From Pseudotabrizicola sediminis (lineage in GTDB: Bacteria > Pseudomonadota > Alphaproteobacteria > Rhodobacterales > Rhodobacteraceae): a DNA stretch of 64,000 nucleotides. The DNA lies in the NCBI RefSeq assembly GCF_004745575.1, contig NZ_RPEM01000011.1:24314-88313 (forward strand), in the 5' to 3' direction. Positions 56,081 to 64,000 of this stretch are shown piece after piece (within the stretch, counting starts at the first letter, position 1; the number at the start of each line of letters is the position of its first letter). The notes beneath the pieces are model-generated. The model was not told where the DNA came from. It saw only the letters and a program-made list of their open reading frames with translations, and made no database searches. The position numbers and the translations under genes were made by a program.

Positions 56081-56653
56081 ATGTTCGACCTCGGCATGTC
56101 CGAATTGCTTGTCATCGGGATCGTCGCGCTGATCGTGATCGGCCCCAAGGATCTGCCCGGGCTGTTCCGCAGTCTTGGCCAGTTCACCGGCAAGATGCGC
56201 GGCATGGCCCGCGAGTTTTCGCGCGCGATGGAAGCGGCGGCGGATGAGTCCGGCGTCAAGGATGTGGCCCGCGATCTGAAAAACGTTACCTCAGCCAAGT
56301 CGATGGGGCTTGAGGCAGTGAAGGATGCGGCATCCAAGTTTGAAAAATGGGACCCACTGAAGAATGCGGCCCGTCCCAGCGTGGTGACACCAAAGCCTGA
56401 TCTGCAGCCTGATCCGCAGGCCGTGCCTCCGGCAGTTCCGCCCTCTGCCCCCGCGATGGGGCCAGAGACACAGGCGCTTGTGGCGGCCAAGGCCGAACGT
56501 CAGGCGATCGTGAAAGACGCCGCCGAGAAACTGAAAGCCGCCAAACCGAAAAGAGCAGCGGCCCCGGACCCCGCGCCAGCCCCGGAACCGGGCAAGAAAC
56601 CCCGCGCGCCGCGCAAACCGAAATCCGACAAGATCCCCAAGGCCGAAGCATGA
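56081..56653 (+). CDS. tatB: Twin-arginine translocase subunit TatB
   Basis: TatB works with TatC in signal recognition. The 190-residue protein starts with [19 protein letters not shown], a typical TatB membrane helix with conserved Glu and the GPKDLPG hinge, followed by an amphipathic helix. The C-terminal half is a low-complexity Pro/Ala/Lys tail, common in alphaproteobacterial TatB. AAAAAGGA precedes the start. It overlaps tatC by ATGA. Confidence 0.95.
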   Translation: MFDLGMSELLVIGIVALIVIGPKDLPGLFRSLGQFTGKMRGMAREFSRAMEAAADESGVKDVARDLKNVTSAKSMGLEAVKDAASKFEKWDPLKNAARPSVVTPKPDLQPDPQAVPPAVPPSAPAMGPETQALVAAKAERQAIVKDAAEKLKAAKPKRAAAPDPAPAPEPGKKPRAPRKPKSDKIPKAEA

Positions 56654-57567
56654 CCAAGTCAGACGAGATCGACGACAGTTCTGCCCCCCTGATCGAGCAT
56701 CTGGCCGAATTGCGCAACCGCCTGATCTGGGCGGTGTCTGCCTTTATCGTGGCGATGGTGCTGTGCTTTCTGGTGGCCGAGCCGATCCTGGGCTTCCTGC
56801 TGCGCCCGATTGAAGACGCGATGCGGGCCTTGGGCAACCCCAACCCGATCATGCAATACACCGCGCCGCAGGAGTATTTCTTTACCCTTATCCATATCTC
56901 TGTGGTGGCGGGTCTGGCTTTGTCGTTTCCGGTCATCGCCTACCAGCTCTGGCGGTTTGTGGCACCTGGCCTTTACCGCAATGAAAAGAACGCGTTTCTG
57001 CCGTTCCTGATCGCCTCACCGGTGCTGTTCATTCTGGGGGCGGTGTTTTCGCATTACATCGTGACACCGCTGGCGATGAGCTTCTTTCTGGGCTTTGCCG
57101 ATGCCACTTCGGTGGTCTCGGCCCTGTTGCCGGCGATTTCGGATGCCCCCATCGCCGATGTGCCGGTGGCGACCCCGTTGACCGATGCGGTGGAACGTCA
57201 GGGTATCGACATCGTGTTTCAGGGCAAGGTGAATGAAACGCTGGATATCTCGCTCAAGCTGATCATCGCCTTTGGCCTGTGCTTTCAGCTGCCGGTGCTG
57301 CTGACGCTGATGGGCAAGGCGGGGCTGGTGTCTTCGGCCGGTCTGGCGGGTACGCGCAAATATGCGGTGGTGATGATCCTGCTGACCGCAGCCCTTGTGA
57401 CGCCGCCCGATATCATGAGCCAGCTGATCCTGTTTCTGGCGGTCTATCCGCTGTACGAGGTGTCGATCTTCCTGATCCGCAGGATCGAGAAAAAGCGCGA
57501 GGCTGAACTGCGCGCGCAAGGGCTGTGGGAAGACCCTGAGGCGGATGAGGAAGACCACAAGGCATGA
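56650..57567 (+). CDS. tatC: Twin-arginine translocase subunit TatC
   Basis: TatC is the six-helix receptor for twin-arginine signal peptides. The 305-residue protein has the conserved [11 protein letters not shown] near the N-terminus, the TAPQEYFFT loop with its conserved Glu and the [15 protein letters not shown] segment. Length is slightly above the E. coli protein, owing to a periplasmic insertion around residues 155-190 and a charged C-terminal tail. It overlaps tatB and the following ATPase gene. Confidence 0.97.
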   Translation: MTKSDEIDDSSAPLIEHLAELRNRLIWAVSAFIVAMVLCFLVAEPILGFLLRPIEDAMRALGNPNPIMQYTAPQEYFFTLIHISVVAGLALSFPVIAYQLWRFVAPGLYRNEKNAFLPFLIASPVLFILGAVFSHYIVTPLAMSFFLGFADATSVVSALLPAISDAPIADVPVATPLTDAVERQGIDIVFQGKVNETLDISLKLIIAFGLCFQLPVLLTLMGKAGLVSSAGLAGTRKYAVVMILLTAALVTPPDIMSQLILFLAVYPLYEVSIFLIRRIEKKREAELRAQGLWEDPEADEEDHKA

Positions 57568-58403
57568 CGACAGACACGCTGGCCCGCATCGCTGCCGCAT
57601 TGGAACGGCTGGCCCCGGCCCCGCAACCGGCCCCGGATTTCACCGCCGCTGACGCATTTGCGTGGCACACCGACCCCGACCGGCTGGAGCCTGTGGCGCG
57701 GGTGGCGCGGGTGGATCTGTCGCTGCTGATCGGGGTGAACCGCGCGCGCGATACGCTTTTGGACAACACCCGCCATTTTGCGCGCGGCTTGCCCGCCAAC
57801 AATGCGCTGCTGTGGGGCGCGCGTGGCATGGGGAAATCATCCTTGGTCAAGGCGATCCATGCGGCGGTGCTGGCCGAAGGGCTGCCGCTGAAAATCGTGG
57901 AACTCTCGCGTGAGGATCTGCCCTCGGTACAGCGCCTGCTGGCCCTGCTGCGCGCATCGGATGCGCGGTTTATCCTGTTCTGCGATGACCTGTCTTTCAG
58001 CCACGACGACCAGCATTACAAATCCCTCAAAGCCGTGCTCGATGGGGGCATGATGGGCCGGCCTGACAATGTGCTGCTTTATGCCACGTCAAACCGCCGC
58101 CACCTGATGCCGCGCGACATGATCGAAAATGAACGCTCAACCGCGATCAGTCCGTCCGAGGCGGTGGAGGAGAAGGTCTCGCTGTCTGACCGTTTCGGCC
58201 TCTGGCTCGGGTTTCACCCTTGCTCTCAGGATGATTACCTTGAAATGATCCGGGGCTACTGCGCCGCTTACGGCGTATCGGTTCCCGAAGACCGGCTGCG
58301 GGCCGAGGCAATCGAATGGCAAGCCACACGCGGCGCGCGCTCGGGCCGGGTGGCCTGGCAGTTCTTCTGCGACCTCGCCGCGCGCGAAGACATCCGGTTC
58401 TGA
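57564..58403 (+). CDS. DUF815-family AAA-type ATPase
   Basis: The 279-residue protein belongs to the DUF815 P-loop family: Walker A GARGMGKSSL near residue 90, Walker B RFILFCDDLSFS, a sensor-like LLYATSNRRHLMP and a C-terminal helical lid. Function is unknown. Its ATG overlaps the tatC stop (ATGA), so it is co-translated with tatABC, but a role in Tat export is only suggested by place. Confidence 0.9.
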   Translation: MTTDTLARIAAALERLAPAPQPAPDFTAADAFAWHTDPDRLEPVARVARVDLSLLIGVNRARDTLLDNTRHFARGLPANNALLWGARGMGKSSLVKAIHAAVLAEGLPLKIVELSREDLPSVQRLLALLRASDARFILFCDDLSFSHDDQHYKSLKAVLDGGMMGRPDNVLLYATSNRRHLMPRDMIENERSTAISPSEAVEEKVSLSDRFGLWLGFHPCSQDDYLEMIRGYCAAYGVSVPEDRLRAEAIEWQATRGARSGRVAWQFFCDLAAREDIRF

Positions 58404-58429
58404 ACGCGGTAATCCCGCGCTCTTTGCTC

Positions 58430-58471
58430 ATGTTCTGGCTCTGAATATCCCCGCCGGAGGCTCCGACGGGG
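58430..58471 (-). repeat. Interspersed hairpin repeat R1, copy F
   Basis: Read on the minus strand it begins with a hairpin (CCCCGTCGGAG with CTCCGGCGGGG, one mismatch) followed by ATATTCAGAGCCAGAACATG, matching copy E. It lies between the convergent DUF815 and NlpD-like genes, where the hairpin (58449-58471) may also terminate transcription. Confidence 0.65.
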
Positions 58472-58484
58472 ATGACTGGCGTGC

Positions 58485-59669
58485 CTATTGCAGGAAGGCG
58501 ACCGGATCGGTGCTGTCCACCCCGCGCCGCACTTCGAAATGCAGGAAGGACGGTGTTCCGGCGCGCACCTTGGCGATGTTCTGGCCGCGACTGACCGTAT
58601 CGCCCTTCTTCACAGTGATCGCGTCCACCCCGGCATAGACCGTCAGCAGATTGTCGGCATGGCGCACCACGATGATCGGGGTCTGCGCCGTGTCGGTGGT
58701 GATCGCGGCGACGGTGCCGGCAGCGGCAGCCTTGACGGGCGTGCCGGCGGCGGCAGAAATGTCGATCCCATCGTTGCGCCCCTTGGCATAGGGCCGGATG
58801 ATCGAGCCTTGCACCGGCATCTGCATCCGGGTCGACGTCGTGGCCTGCGATCCCAGCTGGGGCGAGGCGGGGGTGTCTTTGGGTTTGGCTGCGGCAGGGG
58901 CGGTCTGTTCGGCTGGCAGCGGCCGGGTGGCCGAGGGCGGTGTCGGCGTGGCTGAACCGGCCCCGGGCGGGGAAACGGCCTGTGTGGTGGCGGGCGGCGT
59001 GGCACTGGCCACCGGGATGATCAGGTACTGCCCTTCACGCACGTCAAGGTTCGGTCCCAGCCCGTTCCATTCCCCCAGTGCCTTTGCCGAGATGTTGTAG
59101 CTGCGCGCGATGGAAAACGCGGTTTCCCCGCGCCGCACCTGATGCCGCACGGGTTCGCCCCCGGTGGCCGGGCGCGTGGTCGCGGGCGGGGTCGGTGTGC
59201 CGACCCGGTCGAGCGCGGTGGTGGCAATGCTGGAGACATCGACAGGCGAAGGGGCCACGCCTGTGCCGACAGACATGCCGCCATCGGCCACACGGCGCGG
59301 CAGGGCCACGATCTCGCCCTCGCGCAGCAGGTCGGTCGGCATGATCGCGTTGTATTGCGCCAGTTCCTGCGCGCCGATGCCGACACGCGCGGCAACCGAA
59401 GCCACCGTATCGCCGCGCCGCGCCACGGCTACCTGATAACCGGGGTAAGAGATCACGCCGCGCCCATCGGGCGCAGGCCGCCGTTCCGTCGCGCTCAGGG
59501 CGGCATCCGCCGTGGTTAGCACGCCGGGGCCATTGCGCATGTCCCAGTCCATCCCGTCAAACGGGTTGCCGCCGGTTGTGGGCGTGCAGGCAGACAGCGC
59601 GGCAAGCGCGCCGCCCAGCCACAGAATGTGCAGGCGGGGGCCAGTCGGGGCCGGGAAAGTGCGGGTCAT
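58485..59669 (-). CDS. NlpD/EnvC-like lipoprotein with LysM and degenerate M23 (LytM) domains
   Basis: The 394-residue protein has a lipoprotein signal (lipobox LSAC near residue 28), two LysM peptidoglycan-binding repeats (YQVAVARRGDTVASVAARVG and VRHQVRRGETAFSIARSYN), a Pro/Thr/Ala-rich linker and a C-terminal M23/LytM domain. The zinc ligands are altered: the family HxxxD start reads RNDGID without the His, and HLHFE reads FLHFE. It is therefore probably not a peptidase but an amidase activator like NlpD or EnvC. Start ATG 59669 has GAGG upstream; ATG 59681 is possible. It is last in surE-pcm-nlpD. Confidence 0.87.
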   Translation of the reverse strand: MTRTFPAPTGPRLHILWLGGALAALSACTPTTGGNPFDGMDWDMRNGPGVLTTADAALSATERRPAPDGRGVISYPGYQVAVARRGDTVASVAARVGIGAQELAQYNAIMPTDLLREGEIVALPRRVADGGMSVGTGVAPSPVDVSSIATTALDRVGTPTPPATTRPATGGEPVRHQVRRGETAFSIARSYNISAKALGEWNGLGPNLDVREGQYLIIPVASATPPATTQAVSPPGAGSATPTPPSATRPLPAEQTAPAAAKPKDTPASPQLGSQATTSTRMQMPVQGSIIRPYAKGRNDGIDISAAAGTPVKAAAAGTVAAITTDTAQTPIIVVRHADNLLTVYAGVDAITVKKGDTVSRGQNIAKVRAGTPSFLHFEVRRGVDSTDPVAFLQ

Positions 59670-59721
59670 GCTCTGCCTCATTTGCTTGTCAGACGGTGTG
59701 CCCCGCCCTTTGTTACGCCGC

Positions 59722-60384
59722 TTAATCTGCGCCAAGACCTTCGATCAGCGGTACGAAACGCACCGGGCGCAGTTCTTCATAGTCATAGCCGCTGATGCCG
59801 CGGGTCACTTTGATCAGGCTTTGCACCGTATCGGACTGTCCGACCGGAAGCACCATGATACCCCCAACCTTGAGCTGCGCCAAGAGGGGGCCGGGCGGGT
59901 CTTCGGCGGCGGCGGTCACGATTATGCGGTCAAACGGGGCCTGATCGGGCAGACCATGGCTGCCATCGGCGGTAAAGGCGGTGATATTGACCAGCCCGAG
60001 GCTTTGGAACACGCCCTGCGCCTCGCGAACCAGACGGCGATGCCGGTCCACTGTATAGATGCGCCGCGCCAGATGCGCCAGGATTGCCGCCTGATAGCCC
60101 GACCCGGTGCCGATTTCGAGCACGGTATCACGCGGCTGCACGTTCAGCGCCTGGGTCATCAGCCCCACCACCGATGGCTGGCTGATGGTCTGGCCGCAGG
60201 CAATCGGCAGCGGCATGTCATCATAAGCGCGGTCGGCGAAATGGCCGCGCACGAACAGGCCACGGTCCACCCGTTCCATCGCCGTCAGCACGCGGGCATC
60301 GGTGACGCCCCTTGATCGCAGCCCAAACAAAAAGCGCATCTTGCGTTCGGCGTCCGACTCCTCCGGGCCGCCGTGTCCCATCAT
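59722..60384 (-). CDS. pcm: Protein-L-isoaspartate O-methyltransferase
   Basis: Pcm methylates abnormal isoaspartyl residues to repair aged proteins, using S-adenosylmethionine. The 220-residue protein has the SAM-binding motif [18 protein letters not shown] near residue 83, the substrate motif [14 protein letters not shown] before it and [13 protein letters not shown] after. Its ATG overlaps the surE stop (ATGA), the classic surE-pcm arrangement seen in many proteobacteria. Confidence 0.96.
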   Translation of the reverse strand: MMGHGGPEESDAERKMRFLFGLRSRGVTDARVLTAMERVDRGLFVRGHFADRAYDDMPLPIACGQTISQPSVVGLMTQALNVQPRDTVLEIGTGSGYQAAILAHLARRIYTVDRHRRLVREAQGVFQSLGLVNITAFTADGSHGLPDQAPFDRIIVTAAAEDPPGPLLAQLKVGGIMVLPVGQSDTVQSLIKVTRGISGYDYEELRPVRFVPLIEGLGAD

Positions 60385-61166
60385 GCCAGCTGCGCTTCCA
60401 GCCGCGCCAGCAGGTCATGCGCGGTCAGATCCGCGCGCATCGGGGTGATGGAAATCCACCCGTCAAGGTTCACTGCCGCATCGGTGCCGGGCAGGGTGGC
60501 GGTGTGCTGCGGCCCACCCTTGATCCACAGATAGCGCCGCCCGGTGGGGGAGATCTGCGGCTCGCACGAAAACGACGTGTCACGGCGAAAGCCGATGGCC
60601 GCCACCTTGGTGCCTTGCACCTTGTCGGCGCCACAGGGCGGGAAGTTCACGTTGTAGAACACCCGGAAATCATCCTGCGTCCAGATACCCTTGTCCAGCA
60701 GCAGCCGCACGACCGCAGCCCCGTGCACGACCGCCGCCTGAAACGGCGTGTCCAGATCTTCGGTGCCGCGCCCCATATATTGCGACAGGGCAATGGCCGG
60801 AATACCCTGCAACGCCGCCTCCATCGCGCCGCCGATGGTACCGGAATAAAGCGTGTTTTCCGCCGCGTTGTTGCCCCGGTTCACGCCCGACAGCACCAGA
60901 TCAGGCTTGGCCCCATCGAGCACATCATAGATCGCCGCCAGCACACAATCGGCCGGGCTGCCTTCGGCCGCATAGCGCCGGTCGGACAGGCGCGCGATCA
61001 TCATAGGGTGCGAATAGCTGATGCAATGGCCGACGCCCGATTGCTCAAACGCCGGGGCGACGGTCCAGACCTCACCTTCCGGCCCCGCAATCTGTTGCGC
61101 GATAGCGGTCAGAACCTCCAGCCCCGGAGCGTTGATGCCGTCGTCATTTGTGATCAGAATGCGCAT
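60381..61166 (-). CDS. surE: 5'/3'-nucleotidase SurE
   Basis: SurE is a metal-dependent nucleoside monophosphatase linked to stationary-phase survival. The 261-residue protein starts [15 protein letters not shown], whose adjacent Asp residues bind the metal, and has [20 protein letters not shown] near residue 93. It is the first gene of surE-pcm-nlpD and divergent from the M20 hydrolase across 118 bp. Confidence 0.97.
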   Translation of the reverse strand: MRILITNDDGINAPGLEVLTAIAQQIAGPEGEVWTVAPAFEQSGVGHCISYSHPMMIARLSDRRYAAEGSPADCVLAAIYDVLDGAKPDLVLSGVNRGNNAAENTLYSGTIGGAMEAALQGIPAIALSQYMGRGTEDLDTPFQAAVVHGAAVVRLLLDKGIWTQDDFRVFYNVNFPPCGADKVQGTKVAAIGFRRDTSFSCEPQISPTGRRYLWIKGGPQHTATLPGTDAAVNLDGWISITPMRADLTAHDLLARLEAQLA

Positions 61167-61284
61167 GAAATGGTCCTTTCCCCCTGCTTAGACGAGGCAG
61201 GCACAGGCGGCAAGCACTTGCGCCTGCTTTGCTTGACTTCCGCCTGCCGGCATTGTCCGCTGGCCACAACGAAAGGCAGTTTGC

Positions 61285-62436
61285 ATGGATTTGACCCCAC
61301 AGGACATCACCGGTCTGACCCGGTTCCGCCACGATCTGCACCGCCACCCCGAGGTATCGGGGTTTGAGGCGCAGACGGCGCAGCGGGTGCAGGCGGCGCT
61401 TGCCCCCTTGGGCCCCGATCAGGTGGTGACGGGGCTGGGCGGGCATGGCGTGGCGGCGGTGTTTCGTGGCGACACCCCCGGCCCGACCGTGATGATCCGC
61501 GCGGAACTGGATGCGTTGCCGATCCTGCAAAACCCCGGCGCGGCCCATCGGTCCCTGACCGATGGCGTGGCGCATCTGTGCGGGCATGACGGGCATATGG
61601 CGATCCTGCTGGGGGTTGCGCGCGGGCTGTCGCGGCACAGACCGGCCAGCGGTCGGGCGATCTTGATGTTCCAGCCCGCCGAGGAAGACGGCTCGGGCGC
61701 CGCCGCCGTGCTGGCCGACCCTGCCTTCGCCCCGCTGCGCCCCGACTGGGCCTTTGCGCTGCACAACATGCCAGGTCTGCCGCTGGGGCAGGTGCAGGTG
61801 TCGGCGGGGCCGATGAACTGTGCCTCTTGCGGGTTGCGCCTGCGGCTGATGGGGCGCACCGCCCATGCCGCCACGCCCGATACCGGGCTTTCCCCCACAG
61901 CGGCGCTGTTCGATCTGATCCCCGCTCTGCAGGCGCTTGGGCCGGGCGGCGCACTGACGCCCGGCTTCCGGCTGGTGACGCTGACCCATGCCCGCCTTGG
62001 CACCCCCAGCTTTGGCATCGCTCCGGGTGAGGGCGAGGTGTGGGTCACCCTGCGCAGCCTGACTGATGCCGATATGACCGGCCTGAAGGCACAGGCGCAG
62101 GATCTGGCGCATCGGCAGGCCGCGAAACACGGGTTGCAGCTTGACCTGTCCTGGCATGATGATTTCGCCGCCTGCCACAACGATCCGCAGGCGGTGGCGC
62201 AGATAGAGGCGGCGCTGACCGACGCCGCCATTCCCTTTGGCCCTACCGACGGCCCGATGCGCCCGTCTGAGGATTTCGGTCGCTTCGCGGGCAGCGGCGC
62301 GCGCTGTGCCATGTTCCTGCTGGGCGCGGGTGAGGATAGCCCGGCCCTGCATGACCCCGGCTATGATTTTCCTGACACGCTCATTGCTCCGGGAGTTTCA
62401 GCCTTCACGGCCATTCTGCGCCGCATTCTGGGCTGA
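61285..62436 (+). CDS. M20-family amidohydrolase
   Basis: The 383-residue protein is an M20D-type metal-dependent amidohydrolase related to hippurate and N-acyl-amino-acid hydrolases. Visible motifs are RHDLHRHPEVSG, a Cys-His-Asp metal motif HLCGHDGHMAIL near residue 96, FQPAEEDGSGA with the catalytic Glu pair and PMRPSEDFGRFA. A dimerisation domain is inserted in the middle. The substrate, probably an N-acyl amino acid or peptide, is unknown. ATG 61285 is preceded by GAAAGG. Confidence 0.92.
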   Translation: MDLTPQDITGLTRFRHDLHRHPEVSGFEAQTAQRVQAALAPLGPDQVVTGLGGHGVAAVFRGDTPGPTVMIRAELDALPILQNPGAAHRSLTDGVAHLCGHDGHMAILLGVARGLSRHRPASGRAILMFQPAEEDGSGAAAVLADPAFAPLRPDWAFALHNMPGLPLGQVQVSAGPMNCASCGLRLRLMGRTAHAATPDTGLSPTAALFDLIPALQALGPGGALTPGFRLVTLTHARLGTPSFGIAPGEGEVWVTLRSLTDADMTGLKAQAQDLAHRQAAKHGLQLDLSWHDDFAACHNDPQAVAQIEAALTDAAIPFGPTDGPMRPSEDFGRFAGSGARCAMFLLGAGEDSPALHDPGYDFPDTLIAPGVSAFTAILRRILG

Positions 62437-62523
62437 ACGGTGCTAATGCGCACAATTTCCGCGCGGCCATAGGCGAAGACGCAAAGGGGTATCAGGTCTA
62501 CCTAAGGGACAAAGGAGACCTTC

Positions 62524-63462
62524 ATGAGCTGGAACCCCGTCCTTGACCCGTCCATCCCGATCGGCGACGCCGTGGATGCCATTGAAACCGTGATCGTCCC
62601 GCGCGCCCGTGATCTGGGCGGGTTCGAGGTGCGCCGCGCGCTGCCCTCGGCCAAGCGGCAGATGGTGGGGCCGTTCATTTTCTTCGACCAGATGGGCCCG
62701 GCAGAGTTTCTGACCGGCAAGGGCATCGACGTGCGCCCGCATCCGCATATCGGCCTTGGCACCGTCACCTATCTGATGAAGGGGCGAATCCATCACCGCG
62801 ACAGCATCGGTACCAATTCCTGGATCGAACCCGGCGAGGTGAACTGGATGCTGGCGGGGCAGGGGATTACCCATTCGGAACGGCAGGACGGCGCGATCCG
62901 TGATGCGCCGCATGACCTGTTCGGGTTGCAGACCTGGCTGGCGCTGCCGAAGGCGATGGAGGATGATCCGGCCTCTTTCGTCCACGCCGTCAAGGCGGAA
63001 CTGCCGGTGCTGGAGGGCGAGGGGAAACAGGTGCGGCTGATCCTTGGCTCGGCTTACGGTGCACGCGCGCCGATCCCTACGGGCATCGAGGTGTTCTATG
63101 CCGATGCCGATCTGGCTCCGGGGGCCGCTATTCCGCTGCCTGATGATCATGAGGATCGCGGGGTCTACATTCTGTCGGGCGATGTTACGGTGGGCGGGCA
63201 TAGCTTTGAGACCGGCCGCATGCTGGTGTTCCGCCCCGGTGACCGGATCTCGGTCAAGGCGGGGGACCGGGGCGCGCGGGTGATGCTGCTGGGCGGGGCC
63301 ACCATGGACGGGCCACGGCATATCTGGTGGAATTTTGTGGCCTCCAGCAAGGACCGCATTGATGCCGCGCGCGAGGCGTGGCGGGCGGGCGACTGGGCGC
63401 ATGGGCGGTTCAGGCTGCCGCCTGATGATGCGGGCGAATTCATCCCGGCCCCCGATCATTAG
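62524..63462 (+). CDS. Pirin family protein
   Basis: The 312-residue protein has two cupin barrels and the pirin metal motif RPHPHIGLGTVTYLM near residue 78, with His ligands and a later Glu in HSERQ. Bacterial pirins vary: some have quercetinase activity, others bind metabolic enzymes. Nothing nearby shows its role. ATG 62524 has AAAGGAG upstream. It is separated from the M20 gene by 87 bp and is probably transcribed alone. Confidence 0.93.
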   Translation: MSWNPVLDPSIPIGDAVDAIETVIVPRARDLGGFEVRRALPSAKRQMVGPFIFFDQMGPAEFLTGKGIDVRPHPHIGLGTVTYLMKGRIHHRDSIGTNSWIEPGEVNWMLAGQGITHSERQDGAIRDAPHDLFGLQTWLALPKAMEDDPASFVHAVKAELPVLEGEGKQVRLILGSAYGARAPIPTGIEVFYADADLAPGAAIPLPDDHEDRGVYILSGDVTVGGHSFETGRMLVFRPGDRISVKAGDRGARVMLLGGATMDGPRHIWWNFVASSKDRIDAAREAWRAGDWAHGRFRLPPDDAGEFIPAPDH

Positions 63463-63501
63463 GGCCGCGCGAAAAAAGCTGTGGTTTGCGTCCGGTCCCG
63501 C

Positions 63502-63530
63502 TTGACGCCCCCTGCGACTGCCCCTAAAAG
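63502..63530 (+). promoter_or_regulatory. Candidate promoter of tRNA-Asp copy 1
   Basis: TTGACG (63502-63507), 17-bp spacer, TAAAAG (63525-63530), 43 bp before the tRNA. The same GCTTGACGCCCCC string precedes copy 2. Confidence 0.5.
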
Positions 63531-63572
63531 CCCCCCTACGGCGCGGGGGTGACCCTTTGCCGGACGGAATGT

Positions 63573-63649
63573 GCGGTTGTAGCTCAGTTGGTTAGAGTAC
63601 CGGCCTGTCACGCCGGGGGTCGCGGGTTCGAGCCCCGTCAACCGCGCCA
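63573..63649 (+). tRNA. tRNA-Asp (GTC), copy 1
   Basis: The 77-base gene includes an encoded CCA end. The acceptor stem pairs GCGGTTG with CAACCGC, the D arm is AGCTCAGTTGGTTAGAGT, the anticodon stem CCGGC/GCCGG carries loop CTGTCAC with anticodon GTC, and the T arm has GGTTCGAGCC. It is identical to copy 2 at 63892 and is followed 12 bp later by a terminator. Confidence 0.98.
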
Positions 63650-63660
63650 TTCCTGCCTTG

Positions 63661-63690
63661 AAAAGGCCCCTGCGGCAGCAGGGGCCTTTT
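63661..63690 (+). terminator. Terminator after tRNA-Asp copy 1
   Basis: A perfect 13-bp stem (AAAAGGCCCCTGC with GCAGGGGCCTTTT) closes a GGCA loop 12 bp after the tRNA. Its own T run acts as the release tract. The 242 bases between the two tRNA genes hold otherwise nothing I recognise except the second promoter. Confidence 0.92.
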
Positions 63691-63851
63691 GGCTTTCGGG
63701 GCGTGGAAGCCCACTGCGCTTCAGAGGGCAGATGTATGTGAAATCAGATGCTTCGGGCGATGAACCTGATGCGGCGTTGAAGGTGTCACCTCGCCCGGCT
63801 TGGCCGCTTTTGGTGTGGTGATGCGGGCCCGGCACTGCCCCACTTTCCTGC

Positions 63852-63878
63852 TTGACGCCCCCGGTCGGCGGTTATATT
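63852..63878 (+). promoter_or_regulatory. Candidate promoter of tRNA-Asp copy 2
   Basis: TTGACG (63852-63857) and TATATT (63873-63878) with a 15-bp spacer, 13 bp before the tRNA. The spacing is a little short, but both boxes are good and the -35 context matches copy 1. Confidence 0.5.
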
Positions 63879-63891
63879 GCCGGTGCATCGC

Positions 63892-63968
63892 GCGGTTGTA
63901 GCTCAGTTGGTTAGAGTACCGGCCTGTCACGCCGGGGGTCGCGGGTTCGAGCCCCGTCAACCGCGCCA
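63892..63968 (+). tRNA. tRNA-Asp (GTC), copy 2
   Basis: The same 77 bases as copy 1, including CCA and anticodon GTC. It has its own promoter-like boxes. No terminator is visible in the remaining 32 bases of the window. Confidence 0.98.
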
Positions 63969-64000
63969 CTTTCCTTTTCCTACCGACGGACAACGTCTGC

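Noticed and set aside
63459..63650. Minus-strand reading frame starting MARLTGLEPATPG, and the similar one at 63721-63993
   Set aside because: These are antisense translations of the two tRNA-Asp genes, a well-known kind of false protein in databases; the tRNA structure explains the sequence.
63732..63821. Possible 29-codon gene between the two tRNA genes
   Set aside because: No ribosome binding site, no known family and position between a tRNA terminator and a tRNA promoter; probably chance.
1..64000. CRISPR array, prophage, transposase or integrase
   Set aside because: No regularly spaced direct repeats, no phage structural genes and no transposase or integrase frames are present; the repeats found are dispersed hairpins.

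Overview
The window is a chromosomal segment of an alphaproteobacterium, most probably family Rhodobacteraceae (Rhodobacterales). Evidence: high GC content with strong GC3 bias; an NDUFA12-type complex I subunit, an mlaD gene and a DUF2155 gene lined up next to aat and accBC; a 14-gene nuo operon interrupted by small accessory reading frames (DUF5337, DUF5333, lipoproteins, a CMD-fold protein), as known from Rhodobacter; and interspersed GC-rich hairpin repeats of the type common in this family. No prophage, insertion sequence or CRISPR array is visible.

Layout. 0-5.5 kb: end of clpP, clpX, NDUFA12-like, mlaD, DUF2155, aat, accC, accB. 5.7-8.4 kb: preT-preA (reductive pyrimidine catabolism). 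8.4-17.9 kb: the accessory part of the window. A LysR regulator lies divergent from two tandem FAD/GcvT demethylase-like oxidoreductases, a non-pyrrolysine MttB-family methyltransferase and a 3-hydroxyisobutyrate-dehydrogenase-like protein; a PHP-domain protein converges on them. 17.9-26.7 kb: tyrS, anmK, alkD-like, glmS, glmU, a HAD phosphatase, a small secreted protein and a DegT-family aminotransferase. 26.9-47.2 kb: nuoA-N with accessory genes, followed by birA, coaX and rnj. 47.3-64 kb: DEAD-box helicase, transglutaminase-like protein, prfC, Hint-domain protein, divergent SDR, orphan ABC ATPase, WYL regulator, tatABC, a DUF815 ATPase, the surE-pcm-nlpD-like operon, an M20 amidohydrolase, a pirin and two identical tRNA-Asp genes.

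How the genes work together. Most of the window is housekeeping: protein quality control, fatty-acid precursor synthesis, respiratory complex I, cell-wall sugar synthesis and recycling, Tat export and repair of damaged proteins. The most specialised unit is the 9.4-16.9 kb cluster. It looks like a folate-coupled demethylation pathway for a methylated amine, with a regulator and a clear palindromic LysR-type operator. No corrinoid protein is encoded beside the MttB homologue, and the substrate is unknown.

Non-coding structure is rich. There are at least six copies of one hairpin-plus-tail repeat, two of which end at an ATG at or near the next gene's start; a second palindromic repeat placed at the stop codons of preT and preA; a perfect hairpin that masks a ribosome binding site inside the nuo operon; several intrinsic terminators; and candidate operators upstream of nuoA, the WYL regulator and the helicase/transglutaminase pair.
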